From Ricordea florida (Eukaryota; Cnidaria; Anthozoa; Corallimorpharia; Ricordeidae), in NCBI GenBank assembly GCA_949710005.1, contig OX453276.1:26926613-26990612 (forward strand): DNA of 64,000 nt, written 5' to 3'. Shown here piece after piece: positions 1 to 10,573 of this stretch (its first letter is position 1; each line of letters starts with the position of its first letter). The position numbers and the translations under genes are program-made. The notes below the pieces were generated by a model. The model saw only the letters and a program-made list of their open reading frames with translations, did not search any database and was not told where the DNA came from.

Positions 1-90
1 ATGATCTACTTGACAAGGGCCGGGTATACACTTCATGTTAACACAAAGTTCGACTTTATACACAGTGCTCTTACTCTGTTGTTCTATATG

Positions 91-422
91 GGTTGTGACT
101 AGAATGGATACTACAAAAATAAGGTGAGACATTTCGTGACACATATGAGGAGAGACATTGATCTGGTGTCATTATAACAATATATGAAAGATAACCATGT
201 CGAGTCGGCGCTTAACCCTGATCACTGTAAATCATTTCCTAACCCAGCAGCTATTCTGTGCGTAAGCAGTGTTGTTTATCTGCCAAAGCTGGTTAACACT
301 GGAGGTTGTCAGGTATTGTCATGTAACGTGACCAAAATGTCTCGCCTTATTAACCTTTATTGTATATGTGTCACAAAATGTCTCATCTTATTTAACCATA
401 AGTATCCATTCCAGTCATAACC
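91..422. repeat. Imperfect inverted repeat downstream of BMP copy A
   Basis: The arms at about 91-147 and 364-422 are imperfect reverse complements; both carry a block reading tatgtgtcac and a block reading gtatccatt on one strand. The spacer is about 215 bp. Copy B of the locus has the right-arm start but lacks most of the arm (near 28790-28825), so either B deleted it or A gained it. It resembles a small foldback element or MITE remnant. No target duplication was identified. Confidence 0.5.
356..361 (-). other. Candidate polyadenylation signal, BMP copy A
   Basis: The minus strand reads AATAAA here, about 480 nt past the stop codon of exon 3. The same hexamer in the same context is conserved in copy B at 28776-28781. 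No transcript evidence is available, so this is only a candidate. Confidence 0.3.
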
Positions 423-836
423 TGATATGCTGCGATATAGGGAGTGCTCCATATGGTGTGCTTGATATAGTACACAACGAGAATATGGTACAGAAAAAGG
501 ATGGTCTTGAGCATGCGCAATACGAGACTTTGAAGAAAAAAAATAAAATCAGTTAAGAAACTATGGCTGAAGATTTGTCGTCCTAGGTTACGTCGACAAT
601 TAATGACAAGTTTATACTGCCACTCGGCGTCTTATTAGGAAGTTGTAATGCGACCACCGTACACAGTTACAAATCTTTGTCTTGTATCCATGACAACCTT
701 TTTACCAGCCAATTGATAAGCTCGGTTTGTCACCACAATTATAATACGATGGGACGTCCCTGCATACCTAAACGTGTCTGACATCATTTTAAGTTCGTCT
801 AGGAAATAATCTTCAACGGCGGTGAGACGCCCGTTG

Positions 837-1523
837 CTAATGGCAACCACAGGCTTTAACGACCATGTTGGTGTATTTCTTAAGGACGACGTTGTTGTTG
901 TCATCGAAGTATAGCACTGAAATGGCGTTCAGTTTTGTGGGCGAACAGCAGGGCTGAGGAACCACAGAAGGGTTCATGAGGTGAACCAGTGTCTGCACAA
1001 TGGCGTGGTTTGTAGCGTTCATATGAGCGCTGAGGGGAAAGGAGCATTCGCCATAGCAGAAGAAGGCAGAGTAGCCCTCCGGTGCGATGATCCAGTCCTG
1101 CCATCCCAGCCGCTGAAAACTGACGTACAGCATCCGCCGACTACAGCTCTTGCCACTCGAAGTCTGAAACCCTGTTCCCACATTGGTAAACTGTTGGTCC
1201 AACGACCGTGGAGAACGACGGGAACGTCCCTGTTGCGGGTAAAAGCGACGATATGTAACGCCTGGCTCGCCGTCTTGACGATAGAACGAGACCAAGAACG
1301 GACGTTTTTCTTGGGGACCGTGAAAACCGACGAAGCCTGCACTGGCAGCGTCTAATTCCACTTGATCCAGGGTCTCGATCGACAGCTCTAGCCCGTAATT
1401 TGTACTGGGGTCTCGGGCCCAGGCTCTACCGGCCTCTGTGATATCGAAGTCGAGCCAACCGGAATCCCAACTGCGAAGAACTCTCCGAGCTAACTGTTCC
1501 AGGACTTTGGCGGGCTGTACGAC
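837..1523 (-). CDS. BMP5-8: BMP5-8-type ligand, copy A, exon 3 (propeptide end and mature domain)
   Basis: This is the last exon of a three-exon gene (join 10234-10573, 4580-4755, 837-1523; 1203 nt, 400 residues). The acceptor AG is at 1524-1525 and the exon starts in phase 0. It encodes 228 residues. The first ~100 complete the latency propeptide, including the [10 protein letters not shown] strand typical of BMP propeptides. A furin-type site RSRR lies at protein residues 272-275. A 125-residue mature domain follows. It has all seven cystine-knot cysteines (299, 328, 332, 364, 365, 397, 399); the first of the adjacent pair is the interchain cysteine. The sequon NAT is at 341, and the chain ends CGCH. 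The [11 protein letters not shown] and [10 protein letters not shown] blocks place it in the BMP5/6/7/8 (60A) group. In that family the product is a secreted dimer that signals through type I and II serine/threonine kinase receptors to SMAD1/5/8. The exon is fully open with no damage. Confidence 0.93.
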   Translation of the reverse strand, partial: VVQPAKVLEQLARRVLRSWDSGWLDFDITEAGRAWARDPSTNYGLELSIETLDQVELDAASAGFVGFHGPQEKRPFLVSFYRQDGEPGVTYRRFYPQQGRSRRSPRSLDQQFTNVGTGFQTSSGKSCSRRMLYVSFQRLGWQDWIIAPEGYSAFFCYGECSFPLSAHMNATNHAIVQTLVHLMNPSVVPQPCCSPTKLNAISVLYFDDNNNVVLKKYTNMVVKACGCH

Positions 1524-2127
1524 CTAACAATGAAACAACACTAGTAAAAAACATGTTGAACAATCCAAAACGACCACCTATTATTGCATCGACCTTAAGA
1601 CTTCCACCTGTGTGCTAAACTCTCAAAGCCAGAGAGTCCACTCAGAGAAGCAGAGTTTGAAATACAAAGGTAGTCTGCGCGTTGTCATTGGTTAATAGCT
1701 GTGTTTATATTAGCCTGTACAAACATTTTGTGACGTCACCATCTTGGCGACAGTTGACAATAATTTGAATTCTCATTTATATTATAATATTCCTATTATT
1801 ATTATTATTATTATTGTTTTTATTATTGCTATTATTGTTATTATTTAGATGTCATTACATCATTTATGTGCAGGTACAAACACTCCACCTTCGGTTTCGT
1901 GTCTACAGTTCTCCCAAACGCTCTTCAGCTTTTGTAAGCTTGTACAACTGCACTGGATGATTTTTATTTGTCAATCAATATATAGCGAGTGGCAGCCTAA
2001 CATGGCAAATAAAATTACTTTGATTGAGTAGATGGCTTACTGAGATTGCAGTCTGTTCAACAAGCCGTAAAAAATCTTCGTCTTGCGTGCGACGCAGTCT
2101 TCATATTTTAAAAACAGTCCTACGAAA

Positions 2128-2482
2128 ATACGCGCGCTGATTGGTTAAAATTCATGTTTCTATTAAACAATTAGATTATGAGCTCGATATTTCTATCGCG
2201 TGATAGTTGACGAGGGCGCAGCCCGAGTCAACTATCACGCAAAGAAATCGAGAGGGAATAATCTAATTGTTTTAGTATAAATCTACAAGTCGTTCAAAAC
2301 TTTGTCTTTTCTGGAACAGCCTCGACCAGTAAACTGTCTAAATCTTCTTCACGGACATTTCGAAAACGTGAAGAAGCGGCCGCCATTACGCTACTCACTA
2401 TCTATCACAGAATAGATAGTGAGTAGCGTAGCCAATCAGAGCGCGGCATTTGCGATAGAACGCTAGTAGATTTATACTAAAA
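2128..2482. repeat. Multi-hairpin foldback element, copy A only
   Basis: Several stem-loops are nested here. A ~44-nt imperfect hairpin occupies 2168-2269. A 9-nt stem (cttcttcac) pairs 2344-2352 with 2368-2376. A perfect 19-nt stem pairs 2387-2405 with 2412-2430. An outer pair joins 2270-2286 with 2466-2482 (arm begins gtagattta). At the matching site copy B (30550-30615) has only a short stem, so the structure was gained in A or lost in B. No coding potential. Confidence 0.6.
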
Positions 2483-2677
2483 CTTGATAAAAATACAGAA
2501 CTAGCACGAGCTGTTAACATAATGATGACGCGACCAAAGAGAATTTACATTTTGGTCATCAAAGTTGACAAGTTGCTTTCCCTTTTTTCGTCGCCATGTT
2601 TTCTAATAAAAATAGGAAGCATGTTCTCCGTGTTTCCATCGAATTGTAGAAACATTCGTGAAAGTTTGGGAGAACTC

Positions 2678-2708
<31 letters not shown>

Positions 2709-2900
2709 CGTGTTCCCACAGCATTTCTCGTCCCAAACTTCCACTCGTGTTTCTATAACTCGACAGAAACACGGTACATGTTTTCTATTTCATAATTGTA
2801 CAATAAAATTTGCAGACTGTAAATGTCCTTACGCAATCGCTTACTGACATTTTCCAGGCGTTAACCCCCGGTGTCCTGGCTGATTAGGTAGCGTCACATT

Positions 2901-2902
<2 letters not shown>

Positions 2903-2937
<35 letters not shown>

Positions 2938-3922
2938 ACTTTATTTAAGTGTCAATGTATTTCGCTGATATAGCTAATGGAGGACACAACAAAAATACTA
3001 AATATAAAATAAACACTTATGATATAAGATAAAATATACAATATAAAAACTGCTCTAAAATTATAACTATAATTATGACTGTAAAATTTTAAAATTATTA
3101 TAATTATTTTATATTTAAAATAGAATAAAATCCTAACTATTACATATGAAGCATGAAGAGCAATTATTAGATATTATATCCTTGAGATTACTTTGCCTTA
3201 TTTTTTGCTTGAAAGCCTCGAGGCTACTAAGTTCTCTAATATTATTATCTAATTTTGACCATAATAATGGCCCTAACTATCTTAAAGAGTGTTTCCCATA
3301 TCTTACAGAATTAAACCTAGGTAGTTCATAATCTCTATTCCTAAGACAATATTTAGAAGTTTTTATATTAAACATTTTGCTAACCACACTAGGTGCTAGA
3401 CCGTATTTTACTTTGTACATTAGAATAGCTATGTCCTGTAATCTCCGGTTGTATAAGCTAGGTAGTTTGGCTTTCTTAAGTAATTGCTCATACTGTTCTG
3501 AATGATTATTATAAATACCTCTAAGAGCACGTTCTTGTATTCTTTCTACTTTTCTCGTATCTGATGCTCTACAGTGATGCCAGATAGTATGACAATATGT
3601 CAGATAGGGTAAAATTGATGATTTATACAGTATTAATTTAGCGTTAATTGGTAATAAATTTCTTAGCCTACATAGGACCCCTACTCTTTTGCTAGCTTTA
3701 CTACAAAGTTCGCTAATGTGGATGGAAAAGCACAAGTGTTCGTCAATAGTAACTCCCAATAGTTTTATCTGTTTTGATTCTTCAATCAAGTTGTTCTGTA
3801 TATTTGGAGTTGATTGTTCCTTATCCTGACTGGATCCGATTTTCATAAATTGAAACCGGATTTACCATCAGATAGTTTTCCTTGTACCACTTTAGGGCTA
3901 AACTAGATTCTTTTTCCAAGTT
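2903..3922 (-). mobile_element. 5'-truncated LINE (CR1/Jockey-like), copy A intron 2
   Basis: Copy B has an uninterrupted empty site (around 31950-31970), which gives the edges to within a few bases. On the minus strand the element carries the end of a reverse-transcriptase ORF, then an AT-rich 3' region, and finishes in a (TTA)n tail at 2903-2935. Simple-repeat tails are usual for CR1/L2-type elements. 5' truncation is typical of target-primed integration that stopped early. The insertion post-dates the duplication, unless B lost it precisely. Confidence 0.8.
3160..3846 (-). pseudogene. Reverse transcriptase C-terminal remnant of non-LTR element
   Basis: The open part (3277-3846, 189 codons) matches the region after the RT palm in CR1/Jockey-type proteins. 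It has the block KLLGVTID, then YLTYC and the W..C segment, then an arginine-rich ERIQERALR-type segment. A single in-frame stop at 3277-3279 separates it from a further stretch in the same frame that still looks like the family terminus (WSKLDNNIRELSS-type). The catalytic YxDD part is missing through truncation. Non-functional. Confidence 0.75.
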
Positions 3923-4579
3923 GCGGTTTTTTTAGTTTTTCTGTCCTTGGTTGTGGCGCACGGACGTCGTTTCGTTGTTCCTTTTATCCATTAAGTTTAA
4001 CTTTCGTAAAGTCACGGCGTCGCGGGAATGATATGTAAGTTTCTTCATTTCTCCTCTTTACGCATAATTTTTTTATTACTGTTAGTGATTTCCCTTTAGC
4101 CTTTTGGGTATTGCTCGTACACGCCACATGTTATTGTGTTATGTTCGTTTAGTAATTCGACTTTCTTGGTGTTGTTTGCAGTTTACGACGTGAATTGGCG
4201 ATTAAAGTGTTGTAGTCATTCGGTCTGTTTGGTATCCCTGCCTCGCTGAAGTCTATTAGGCTCGATTCCGCTCGACATTCGATTCGGTCGAAAACAATCG
4301 CCGCCTACAGCTACACAGACTATTGGCGAAAAAAACAAAGAACTAAGTTTTGTTTCGTGGACTTATTTGCATGTATCTTCAAGTATTCAACTCTTTCATG
4401 AAGCATTTTGCTATTTTGAGTCAATAAATCACGTTGACCACCATTTCTACCCAATATATATTCTACTTCTATTAAGCGGCCGGTGGTCACCGGGGGTTTC
4501 TGCTTGATTAAAATGTCCTTAATTATCTTAATTATCCCCGGGAGTGGCCGCTTAACAGAGGTCGCGTTGTACACTGCAC

Positions 4580-4755
4580 CTGGTATAATATGATGATGTA
4601 CGTGGAATTCTCCCAGGATACGAATCTCCGCCCACTAACCACGGGCTCTTTATAGATGCGGAACTCTGCAGCTGTGATTTTTTCTCCCCTCGGGGTTTCC
4701 ATCTTGAATCGAAACGTCGCATGTCGATTAGAAATCTTTGGTCGGGCACCGCGTA
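4580..4755 (-). CDS. BMP5-8: BMP5-8-type ligand, copy A, exon 2 (propeptide core)
   Basis: This 176-nt exon adds 59 residues when the split valine codon is counted. The acceptor is a pyrimidine-rich TTTTGTGTTTTCAG ending at 4756; the donor after 4580 is CAG|GTGCAG. It starts with two bases of a codon, matching exon 1, which ends with one base, and it ends in phase 0, matching exon 3. The protein segment contains TFRFKMETPRGEKITAAEFR followed by IYKE and a WENSTYIII strand. This corresponds to the arm of the BMP propeptide that wraps the growth factor (EFRFDLS..EAVTAAEFRIYK in vertebrate BMP7). The sequon NST adds an N-glycosylation site. It differs from copy B by one residue (K in A, Q in B). 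Confidence 0.9.
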
Positions 4756-5445
4756 CTGAAAACACAAAATTACAAGATTTGTACTCATCGGACTTGAGAG
4801 AAATTTATTTGACAAACTATTTAGGATTAAAGGTGCGTTTCTTTGATATGAATCCACTCTGGACAAGAACTTTTTTTTCTTTTTGGATGCGCCATGATCC
4901 CGGTGATCCTGGTTCACAAATCTTGATACGGATCATACCAAAGGAACACACCGTTGGAACATAAGGAACATAAGTTTAAATTTTCTACGAGTCAATAGTC
5001 GACGAGGCATGTTCATCTATCAAACCTCAGAGAACGTTCGTTTACGATCATATAAATGTCATACCAGCCGCAATACGACACATAGTGCAGTAATATTAAA
5101 GAACTTCTTGTTCAAACATGAATAAATAAACAGATGAATAATAATGAAATAGATTTTGCCGTGCCACAACTAATAGGAGCCGAGTTTTCTACTGTTTTTT
5201 GGTAGATCCGGCATTAGGAAGTATTCTGTTTTTCATCGGGTTAGGTAAACTGAAGAACGCGGAGAAAAACTCTTGAAGTAAGGCTCGAACAAGAAACAAA
5301 TTGAACCCACATAACACCGCTTTCACCACATTCCAACCCCTGTGCCAAAAATTCAGGATTTGGTTATGGAATACGTTTTCATTGGTGTATAAAAGCTTCC
5401 ATAGGACCATGGTTCGCTGACAAATGGATAATATTAAAGTTTACT

Positions 5446-5585
5446 ATATAACAACTCAGCAACCTTGCCATTTTGAGCAATCTGATTGGCTCACTATCTC
5501 AAGATATTCAGCATTAGTATATACCAACTCAGCAACCTTGCCATTTTGAGAAATCTGATTGGCTCCCTGTCTCGTGTTATTTAAC
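5446..5585. repeat. 73-bp tandem repeat, about 1.9 copies
   Basis: Units start with aactcagcaacc at 5453 and 5526, giving a period of 73 bp. The unit carries tctgattggctc near its middle. The same array in copy B (49957-50229) has about four units, so copy number changed after the duplication. Confidence 0.8.
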
Positions 5586-6685
5586 TCAATTCACCTCCTA
5601 CGAGGTGAATGGTGCTGGGGCTTCTGGGAAAGCCTTGTCCAAGTGGGTTTTGCCAATGTGTGGAGGCCTATTTTTGAAAGATAATTTCACCATCACTAAG
5701 ATGTGCCTGACGCTGCTTTATTGGTATATTCGTTTGTAGCATAATATTTGTGACCTCTATGAGGGAAAAGACCTATTGCGTCATGAATATCATTGGCCAA
5801 TAGTAGGCGCTACTATATAGCGTCACAGCCTATGCGCTGAAATAGAGGTCTCCCCATCTCGCTGCACACGTTTTCTTCCACGTCAATGAATAGTGGCTAT
5901 AGAAATATTTACTTTGATGATTCGAAGATCGGTAAATATTCTCCCACTATTCTCGATTTCGGAGCATAAGATACCTTTTGCAACAATTTGTCACGTGACC
6001 CTTTTTTCACAAATATGACGACTGTTTCATGAAACTATTTTTACAGAAAAAAAGAGCAGCTCACAATATGCTAGTATAGAATATCGTTTAAACTGGCGTT
6101 GTTACAGTAGAATGAATTTATAAGGATTTATTTGGGAAAATGACAATTTTCAAACCGCTTTAAAATTGTTCATTCAAAATATGAAAATCTGAAAATTTCC
6201 ACCCTTGCTCATTTATTCTCACTTATTTGAACCATTGTAAAATTAGGAATCTGAGCTCCATTTGTGGCGCGTAGTTATGAAAAATTACACTGGAGAGGAA
6301 AACAAAAGTATGGAATTTTCGAGTGTTTAAAATGGTCATTAAATCATTACCTTATGATGTAATTATGTATCAATATGTATTAATTAGTATTCTGGCTAAG
6401 ACAAACACTACACGATCTTTCCATTTCTGGAATTTATAATTGAAGTCCGAGCTTGAAAGGTTGCAACCGACGGTCGATGAAATGCGGCTTTCACGATATC
6501 TAGACAACAATTTCCACTGTACACCCTACCAATGATGCAATTATAAATCAAAAAGGAAACACGCAACCTTGAAGCAAAAAGAATACGATAAGAAGACACG
6601 AGATTTAACATGAAATATTTCAACATTATGTTGTGTTTTAATACCGCCCAACGTTGGGAACGTCTACTGTTTTCGATTAAAGATT

Positions 6686-7636
6686 TTTGCTCAACATTTT
6701 CCGACCTAAAAAGAACAATGCTCGAAACGTTTAGCCGGCTCTTCAAAATTGTAGGCAAATCAAAACCCAATTAGTTACAAATGTGCAATTTCTTATCCGC
6801 CGCGTGTTTCACAACACCACCAAAAACCGGCGCCAACAATGTTTGCTCAACATTCTCCGGCTTAAAAGGAACAATGCTGGAAACGTTTAGCCGGCTTTTC
6901 AAAATTATAGGCAAATCAAAAACCAATTAGTTACAAGTATGTAACTTATTATCCGCCGCGTGTTTCACAACACCACCAAAAAGTGGCGCCAACAATATTT
7001 AGCCGAGGATGTTTGTTTCGAGGTCGCTTGGCTTCCGGAATATTCGAAGTATGTGGCTTTGACAATTATTCCCAAAATAACTAAAAAGACAAAACTATTT
7101 CACACCGCCTGTCTGGGTGTCTCAGATAAGAACGAGACATTGATATTTAGAGCACGAAGAATTTTTTTTACAAAAATAAGATTGAAGATTTATGAGCGGT
7201 AATTTTCTAAATGTGTAAACTTCCGTATCAGGTAAAAACGAAACAGAAAGAACTAATTTTAAACAGTTTTTCCCATTAACAAATTGACAACGAACAACTT
7301 GTATCCGTTTACAAAATACTATGAAAAAGATATTGTGCGCAATACAAACGTTTACCTGGAAACATCAACAAAATGTTGATTCAAAATGTAACAGTCAACA
7401 AATACGCTTTATACAGGATAACTTTGTATCGGTGATTTTTGTAAGAAATGAAACGCATATCTGCGGGAAATCGGGGCTTAAGATCTAATAAATCCTGAGC
7501 TTTCTTTGAACATTACATTGGGGACGTCTACTGTTTTCGATTAAAGGATTTTGCTCAACATTTTCCGACCTAAAAGGAGCAATGCTGGAAACATTTAGCC
7601 GGCTTTTCAAAATTATAGGCAAATCAAAAACCAATT
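6686..7636. repeat. ~156-bp repeat module, two tandem units and one partial
   Basis: Units begin tttgctcaacatt at 6686 and 6842; each includes tttagccggct and a block reading ccgccgcgtgtttcacaaca. A third partial unit starts near 7549. Copy B has the module at about 57610-57860. No coding potential or terminal repeats were recognised. Confidence 0.65.
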
Positions 7637-7769
7637 AGTGGCTTAAGATCTAATAAATCCTGAGATTTCTTTGAACATCATCCTGCCATATTTCGTCCCA
7701 AGTGGACTTCCAAAGAAAGTCAAAAACGAAACACAAATGTTAACTCGGGTGTTCCCTCTTGGTAAGCCC

Positions 7770-7829
7770 AAGTAAAGAAGAAGAAGAAGAAAAATTGTAA
7801 CACACGCACACACACACACACACACACAC
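7770..7829. repeat. AAG and AC microsatellites in intron 1 of copy A
   Basis: A short (aag)n run is followed within about 15 bp by (ac)n from about 7802 to 7829. Copy B carries the same pair, with a longer AC tract (about 58021-58059). Confidence 0.9.
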
Positions 7830-8529
7830 ATGGCCATTTGTGAATGCGACAGTTGAAAATTAACAAAAACCCAGAGCTTAGTCACTCATTTCTCGAAAGT
7901 TCCAATAGTCGGGCGCGGCGCTCTATTTTAGGTCGGAGTCTATCGCATGTTTGTGTGGTTCCTGACGTACAAACCACTTCAACGTGCAAGTTGACTAAGA
8001 ATTGCCTGCATTTAACTTATCAACCAACAAAATTGTAATCAGGGGACGTAGATCTCGGTGTTGTAGTATGGCCTTTGATATCATCCAATAGAAGAATTGA
8101 ATTTAAAGCGCCTTTGAACATATCCATATGAAAAAGTGCGCTATACAAATTCATTACCATTGTCATTAATCCCCGTTATAAATATTGCGATCACGAAATA
8201 GCTTTCCGCGCCCAATAAGTCATTGGGCATTTAATTCGAGAAACGGCCCCAAGACCATGCCGTGTTAATATGCGGAAGCGGTTCGTATGCGGTTGCGACA
8301 CCGGACACACATGTCTTAGTATTACAGACACGAAATCTGGCATAACTATGATAAGCACTGGAAATTTAAGAAACGTTTACGATATTAAAGGTTATTCTAT
8401 ATACAGTACAAATTGTTTTATTTAGTCTCTGAGATCCCCGCCATACCGATAAAAGGAATGACACTCTAAGTGAAAGTGCGCTTAAAAAGCTGTATTCGAT
8501 TTTCGGAGAGAGAAAAGTGTGATGGATGC

Positions 8530-8690
8530 TAGTTTTATTGTCAAAATCATTATTATCATTATTATTAGTAGTAGTAGTAGTAATAGTATTGATATTATTA
8601 TTATTATTAGTTATAGTAGTAGTAGTATTCATATTATTATTAGTAGCAGTAGTATTAGTATTAGTATTATTATTATCCTGATGTTATCAT
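8530..8690. repeat. ATT/AGT-rich low-complexity tract
   Basis: Alternating att, agt and tat trinucleotides run for about 150 bp. The matching point in copy B (about 58755) has none of it, so the tract was gained in A or lost in B. Open frames across it are isoleucine/serine homopolymers and not genes. Confidence 0.85.
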
Positions 8691-10233
8691 TGTATCATTA
8701 TGTGACACTTTTAAAAAATGAGCGTTGAATTCTACCAATGATTTTCTCTTATAAAAAAACTTATGAGCGTCGTGTAACTTAAACAATTTCTACCTTTCCC
8801 AGTATGTCCAGTTTCAGTAAAACATCGCAATAAATCGGAAAGCCTGAAAATTACAGTAAAATTTGTACCCCTGTACTTTCTCTCAGCGATTTTCTCATAA
8901 TCCACAGCATTTCCGCCATTTCATAATTTTTCCAAATCAAATAAAACATCAAATAAAACATCAGAATGAATCGGAAAGCCTGAAAACAAGTGAAATTTGC
9001 GGTTGTGTAAAAAACGAGCACCAAATATTGAAGGTTAAAATCGCAATAGTTTATCAAGACTGACTTCACCCTTCCACTCCCAATATATAAGTAGCAATTT
9101 TAAGTTTAGCATTAGGCCAATTTCTTATTTTCGAGTTGATCGTTTTCTTCCAATCTCATGGTCAGTTCTGCTTGGAGTGTAGTGTTATGGAAAGGAGAAG
9201 TTTCAAGTTGATGACTTCTGGGAGCGACAGGGTTAACTCGCTTAACTTGATCGACAGCTCTCTCAGCTTATTTGGTTCGGCCCGTGTGTTCAACAAGACC
9301 CATACTGACAAAGTATATGAAATTTAAACTATATCAAACGTGACCTATGACACAACCCACTTGAAAGATTCAGTCGATTAACGAACAATATCACGCTAAG
9401 GAAAAGTGCTTGTCTTCGAACTTCGTGCCCAAGGGATTTTTTTGCGTCATATTCCATATCGTGTAAGTTTGAGACATCACGTCTCTAACATTTTTCGATC
9501 TTCGGACATGACAGTAGTTTTGATATGAATTACACGGGGAAAAATCAGACGACAGAAAGCTTTTGAGTTACCTGAAATATATTACGCGTTACGTTAATAT
9601 ATTTGCACTGCAAATTTTGGATTCATAAATAAAGGTACGGAGATAAAACTAATTTGAGGGAGCAAGTTAATTTAATTTCCGCTCATAATGCAACTCTTGG
9701 GTTCCTCTGAAAATTGATAAAAAAAAATCGCAGATTTAAGTTGTTCTAAAAGAGAACAGCGATGGTGAAATTTAGAGTAATTTGCGAGCGTGCGAATTAA
9801 TTTCCCTACAGAGCAAATATCGGCAAAATCATGATTGCTGTTCAGTGAATTGTGTCTCGCGGTGACAGTAAGTATTTTGCAAACAAAGTAATCGTTGTTT
9901 TCTGAGCGGTTTGTACCTCGTTTCATGTTTCCCTTATCACTCTTATAAAACTGAACTCAACGGTTTCCCAAGATAAGCAGCAAAATACCCAGCAGCTTTG
10001 TCGTGTTTGGGCTCTCAGCGCATAATCGATTTGTCTCTTGATATGGTAACCCCGCTCAAATCTACGAAATAAAGAGAAACGCTTGCCTCCACGCTCAACG
10101 TTTCCAGTGGAAATGGCTCTAAACGTTGAGGTCAAAAATCGTCAGTTACACAATCTTAAGTGATCATCTGGTTATCGCTGAAAAAGAACCCCTCAGAGAA
10201 AAATATCTGATACGAGGGAACAGCGCGACTTAC

Positions 10234-10573
10234 CGTGGTTTAGATAACTCATTATTGTGTCTGCTCCGACGGCCCTAGAGTCCGTTACAGTGTTGTTGCA
10301 GCAAAACAGCTCGCTTTCCAAGCTGCTGTTTCTTTCCAAGCTGTTGTAAAGATCTATCATATATCGAGGAGCAGACATTTTTCGCCCGTGTAACCGCGTG
10401 TTCAAACTGGGTCTCGGCCGCCGAGGAAGGCCAAGGAGATTCAGTATTTCACGCTGGAGTTTCTTCGAGGTAGTCCCATTTTTCACGACAGTTTCAGCCC
10501 TGGTGATCTCACTGTCGCCTTTTACGAGCAACAACACGAAGCCCACGAGGCACAGGTTGTAGCAGCGCGCCAT
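10234..10573 (-). CDS. BMP5-8: BMP5-8-type ligand, copy A, exon 1 (signal peptide and propeptide start)
   Basis: The start codon at 10573-10571 is chosen because it has an AAACATGG context and opens a classical signal peptide (MARCYNLCLVGFVLLLVKG). The exon encodes 113 residues plus one base and ends at a perfect donor (CACG|GTAAGT). After the signal come LQREILNLLGLPRRPRP and SAPRYMIDLYNSL, the two helices that begin BMP5-8 propeptides (compare QREILSILGLPHRPRP and SAPMFMLDLYN in BMP7). It ends in IMSYLNH, equivalent to MVMSFVN. N-linked sequons occur at residues 32, 82 and 93-94. The three exons sum to exactly 401 codons including the stop, which supports the model. The homologous exon of copy B is not in the window. 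Confidence 0.92.

Larger units (their letters stand above)
1524..4579 (-). other. Intron 2 of BMP copy A
   Basis: This 3056-nt intron separates exons 2 and 3. It begins GT (4579-4578) and ends AG (1525-1524) on the minus strand. It holds an ATT microsatellite at about 1795-1840, a multi-hairpin foldback at 2128-2482, and a truncated LINE at 2903-3922. I see no coding exon in it. The matching intron in copy B is 14.3 kb, and the difference is made of mobile elements. Confidence 0.85.
177..9270. repeat. Copy A of a tandem segmental duplication (BMP locus)
   Basis: This segment is collinear with 28597-59029 in the same orientation. The blocks I could align by eye are: A 177-2785 with B 28597-30916; A 2785-2902 with B 31840-31957; A 3925-4512 with B 31965-32431 and 32814-32875; A 4535-5029 with B 44215-44693; A 5030-5211 with B 45131-45316; A 5211-6240 with B 49703-50894; A 6240-6640 with B 51345-51984; A 6560-8500 with B 57487-58755; and A 8730-9270 with B 58757-59029. 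Gaps in B correspond to transposon insertions. The right limit of A is unknown because B is interrupted at 59030. Confidence 0.85.
4756..10233 (-). other. Intron 1 of BMP copy A
   Basis: This 5478-nt intron begins GTAAGT (10233-10228) and ends AG (4757-4756) on the minus strand. Noted inside it are a 73-bp tandem repeat (5446-5585), a ~156-bp tandem module (6686-7000 with a third partial unit at 7549-7636), AAG and AC microsatellites (7770-7829), and ATT/AGT-rich low complexity (8530-8690). No further exon is needed, because exons 1 and 2 join in phase, and none was recognised. Confidence 0.8.

Noticed and set aside
981..1355. 124-codon plus-strand frame opposite BMP exon 3
   Set aside because: It is the antisense shadow of a clearly conserved coding exon and has its own counterpart only because copy B is similar.
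2900..2935. Trinucleotide arrays as CRISPR or satellite arrays
   Set aside because: They are simple (TTA)n tracts, one of them the tail of a LINE; no spacers or repeat-spacer order.
7643..7885. Open frame over the AC/AAG microsatellites on the minus strand (and its twin 57834-58058)
   Set aside because: The predicted protein is CVCVCV-type repeat translation plus leucines; it is microsatellite translation, not a gene.
8366..8728. Open frames rich in Asn/Thr or Ile/Ser
   Set aside because: These translate an ATT/AGT low-complexity tract; the tract is missing in the paralogous copy.
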